Shown here: positions 61,632-64,000 of the stretch, one piece after another
Layout: the number at the start of each line of letters is the position of its first letter
How positions within the stretch are numbered: position 1 is the stretch's first letter
NCBI GenBank assembly: GCA_033782935.1
Contig: JAWQEG010001327.1
Location: 291,001 to 355,000 of the forward strand
Length of the DNA: 64,000 nt
From: Petrolisthes cinctipes
Lineage: Eukaryota > Arthropoda > Malacostraca > Decapoda > Porcellanidae
Direction of reading: 5' to 3'
Program-made: the position numbers and the translations under genes
The notes under the pieces: model-generated
Told to the model about the DNA's origin: nothing
What the model saw: only the letters and a program-made list of their open reading frames with translations
The model's database searches: none

Positions 61632-61663
61632 CTGAAGAGGGAGGTAGTTGCCTCCGAAACGTC
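61632..61663 (+). ncRNA. Hammerhead-ribozyme-like motif, copy B
   Basis: Identical to 16597-16628: CTGAAGA, GGAGG/CCTCC stem, GAAAC, GTC. Confidence 0.6.
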
Positions 61664-61706
61664 CATATTAAATACTTTCTGTCTATAAACAGTGGGTTTT
61701 TCTTAG

Positions 61707-62235
61707 CACACACACACATAAGATTAAACCACACACACACACACGTAAGATAAAAACACACACACACACGTACGTAAGATTAAAATATACACACACACGT
61801 AAGATGCAAGGCACACACACAGTGTATTTTTGGTTAGTTAATACTAAAATAAATAAATAATAACAGTGTGTATAGGCCGGGAATCGAATGCGTGGCAGGC
61901 GATAATTCTACCACTGAACCACCGATGCTTGTAACATTAATGGAGATTTTAGTGAAACTGGTTTTTTTTAAGCGGATTCATAGTAAATGACGTAATTTTT
62001 ACGTCGAGTTACGTCATGTTACGTCATACCAAAACCTGTGCCTGGTGATGGTGATTCAGAATATATATGGGTTTTGGATGTAGGTGTAAGATTAAAACAC
62101 ACACATAAAATTAAAACGCACACACACACACACGTAAGATTAAAACACACACACACATAAGATTAAAACAAACACACACACGTAAGATTAAAATATACAC
62201 ACACACGTAAGATGAAAGGCACACACACACTTAAT
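61707..62235. repeat. (CA)n blocks with GTAAGATTAAAA spacers, copy B
   Basis: Counterpart of 16670-17215 with shorter CA runs near 62098. Confidence 0.75.
61875..61928 (-). pseudogene. Deleted tRNA-Gly(GCC)-like pseudogene, copy B
   Basis: Same remnant and same internal deletion as 16840-16893. Confidence 0.7.
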
Positions 62236-62280
62236 GTATTTTTGGTTGGTGAATAATAAAATAAATAAATAGTAATAGTG

Positions 62281-62351
62281 TGTTTCGGCTGGCAATCGAA
62301 CCAGGGCCTCCTGATTGGCAGGCGAGAATTCTAACACTGAACCACCAATGC
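62281..62351 (-). pseudogene. Full-length tRNA-Gly(GCC)-like sequence
   Basis: The minus strand reads GCATTGGTGGTTCAGTGTTA, CTCGCCTGCCAATCAGGAG (anticodon GCC) and GGTTCGATTGCCAGCC, ending AAACA where the acceptor stem should pair with GCATTGG. The 3' acceptor strand does not complement the 5' strand, so it is probably a pseudogene or SINE head. In copy A the same sequence is split by the 17269-18601 transposon and has lost its 35-bp 3' part. Confidence 0.6.
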
Positions 62352-62373
62352 TTGTACTGAGCACTGTGAAACC

Positions 62374-62885
62374 GGGGCCCGATACTCAAAACAACTTAGG
62401 ACATCCTATCTCGGCTAGGGAGTCCTAGCTTCCCCAGTGCGCTTATGACGGTATACTCAAAACACTTATGACGGTATACTCAAAACCTTTGGCAGCCATC
62501 TTTCCTAAGTTACGACCTTGGATTTAAGACAACCCCCAGGCAGCCCTAAGTGGAGTTATGACACCGAACACCATAGAAAACATGATAAATCAACTCGGCT
62601 GTACCAAAAAGAATAAGAAGGACTACATACATTTTGGCTGTATTACCAAAGAGCACCACTTTGTTGTTGTTGGAGAGACTACTGAGAAAGAGTGTATAGT
62701 ATAAGGAACAGTATAAGGAACCACTACAATGTCAGTGATGATCACCAACGAAGATAGTATAGATTTCCTCAGATTGAAATAATAAACTTATCCGAGAAAT
62801 AGGACCATGACATAATATATCCCTCGTTGCACAATAAAATTTAGTGCCATTCTCACACATACTCGAGTAATATTGAGTATGTAGT
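62374..62885. other. Left end of the large TIR element, copy B
   Basis: It begins GGGGCCCGATACTCAAAAC, with repeated TATGACGGTATACTCAAAAC, as at 18648-19157, and leads directly into the LINE. No gene is apparent. Confidence 0.4.
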
Positions 62886-64000
62886 GGATGTCTGTGCTGA
62901 GAGAGGGTTGTTCTTGGCTAACACCTTCTTTCAGCACAAGATGATCCACAGGTATACATGGAAGAGAAGGGATGAGAGAGGAGAGCAAAAGAGTTTGATT
63001 GATTATGTGGCAGTGGATGAAAGGTTGAGGAAGGATGTGTATGACGCAAAAGTAGTGAGAGGAATGGTCCATTGCTCCGACCATTTTGCGGTGTTGGTGA
63101 GGATGAAGGTTAGGGTTAAGTGGGAGTATAATAGGAGGGATGAAGGGGTGAGGAATAAGAGGGTGGCTAGTGGGAAATTAGATGTAGAAGAGTATAGAGA
63201 GGAATATAAGAGGAGGGTGGGTGAGGTGCTGGGGGATGTAAGGATGGGGATAGGGGAGGGAGTGGGAGTGAATGCGGTGTATGAAATGTTTAAGATGATA
63301 GTTTTGAGGACAGCAGCAGAGGTAGTATGATATAAGTCACAGAAGAGGGGCAAGAAAGGGAGTGCTTGGTGGACAGAAGTGAAAGATGCTGTAGAGGATA
63401 AGAGGAAGGCATATCGGAGAACACTACAGAGGAAGGTGCCGGAAGAAGTGAGAGAGAGATGGAAAAGAGAATATAATGTGTGTAAGAGACAAGTGAAAAG
63501 GATGGTGAGTGAGAGTAAAAGGAGAGTGGATGAGGAGTTTGGTATGAAGCTGAGTGAAAAATTTAAAGAGAACAAGAAATTATTCTGGAAGGAGGTTAAA
63601 AGAGAAAGAGGAGAAGGAAAGTCTGGTAGTGTGAGAATGAAGAGAGAGGATGGAGTTACTGTGAGTAGAAGTGAGGAAGTGAAAGAAGTGTGGAAGAGGC
63701 ATTTTGATCGGTTGATGAATGGGGGGACGGGAGGGGAGGCGGTGGTGACATGCATGGGGATGGAGGCAGGTGGTAGACGACAGGATGTACAGGGAGAATT
63801 AGGAAGGGAAGAGGTTAGGAAAGCAATAGGAAAGTTGAAGATGGGAAAGGCACCAGGGGTGGATGGGATAACTGCTGAAATGTTAAAGTGTGGGGGGGAG
63901 GTAGTGGTGGAGTGGATGTTGCTTATATGTACATTGGCCTGGAGGCAGGGAGAGGTGCCAGAGGATTGGAGGAGAGCCATAATTGTACCTTTGTATAAGG
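62886..64000 (+). pseudogene. Non-LTR retrotransposon, 5'-truncated, copy B (cut by window end)
   Basis: Endonuclease tail and RT N-terminal part as at 19158-20272. It has its own nonsense change near 63328 (EVV then TGA, where A reads EVVGYKS) and one Met-to-Arg change downstream (VKRMVS). The catalytic RT motifs lie beyond the window. Confidence 0.85.

Larger units (their letters stand above)
47706..64000 (+). repeat. Large segmental duplication, copy B (cut by window end)
   Basis: Collinear with 3074-20272 in the same orientation, about 44.6 kb apart at the left edge. Differences are concentrated in satellites, in repeat-block copy number of the protein gene, in deletions within the Penelope remnant, and in the absence of the 17269-18601 transposon. 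The left 250 bp contain an extra local duplication: GTGACGTGTATAAATAAGGT-type units with TG tracts at 48040-48190, single in copy A. Confidence 0.9.

Noticed and set aside
62281..62351. Functional tRNA-Gly gene
   Set aside because: The acceptor stem does not pair and T-arm bases are altered; annotated as a pseudogene or SINE head.

Overview
This is invertebrate animal nuclear DNA, not microbial. Coding exons carry GT-AG introns. The non-coding DNA is dense in microsatellites (CA, CAGA, GTAT, AAT, TA, GA) and in retrotransposons and DNA transposons. An intron holds degenerate CCTAA repeats, the complement of the arthropod telomere repeat TTAGG. A decapod crustacean is my best guess, but that is inference; no single-copy host gene is available to confirm it.

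Layout. (1) 1-3073: repeat mosaic with a Tc1/mariner-type MITE. Part of it recurs inverted and circularly permuted at 45438-47135. (2) 3074-20272: copy A of a large direct duplication whose copy B is 47706-64000 (cut by the window end). Each copy holds, in order, about 6 kb of satellites, a minisatellite rich in TATATAAG, a giant secreted low-complexity repeat protein gene (1680 aa in A, 1866 aa in B) with a tiny ATG-only first exon, a decayed Penelope-like element (GIY-YIG nuclease, hammerhead-ribozyme-like motif), a tRNA-Gly-like remnant, and a decayed non-LTR retrotransposon. Copy A alone carries a 1333-bp DNA transposon (17269-18601). (3) 18648-26112: a probable large TIR element holding the LINE and a 2965-bp PIF/Harbinger-type element (23016-25980). 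(4) 26128-30060: a 3.9-kb transposon with about 32-bp TIRs, a perfect 8-bp target duplication and a dead THAP-domain gene. Most of it recurs inverted at 42142-44970. (5) 30384-33778: a nearly intact endonuclease/reverse-transcriptase LINE with one frameshift. (6) 35951-37516: MITEs with 8-bp target duplications. (7) 37704-42141: a HARBI1-type transposase gene with all three acidic residues, converging on a THAP plus coiled-coil gene; together they look like a two-gene DNA transposon.

The only likely host genes are the two paralogous repeat proteins. They look like secreted, Thr/Pro-rich, probably O-glycosylated structural or mucin-like proteins. The paralogues differ mainly in the number of repeat units per block.

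The most interesting items are the HARBI1+THAP element and its shared terminus with the 8-bp-TSD THAP element, the repeat-gene pair, and the duplicated/inverted architecture. The last could be real segmental duplication or partly an assembly artefact such as unmerged haplotypes.
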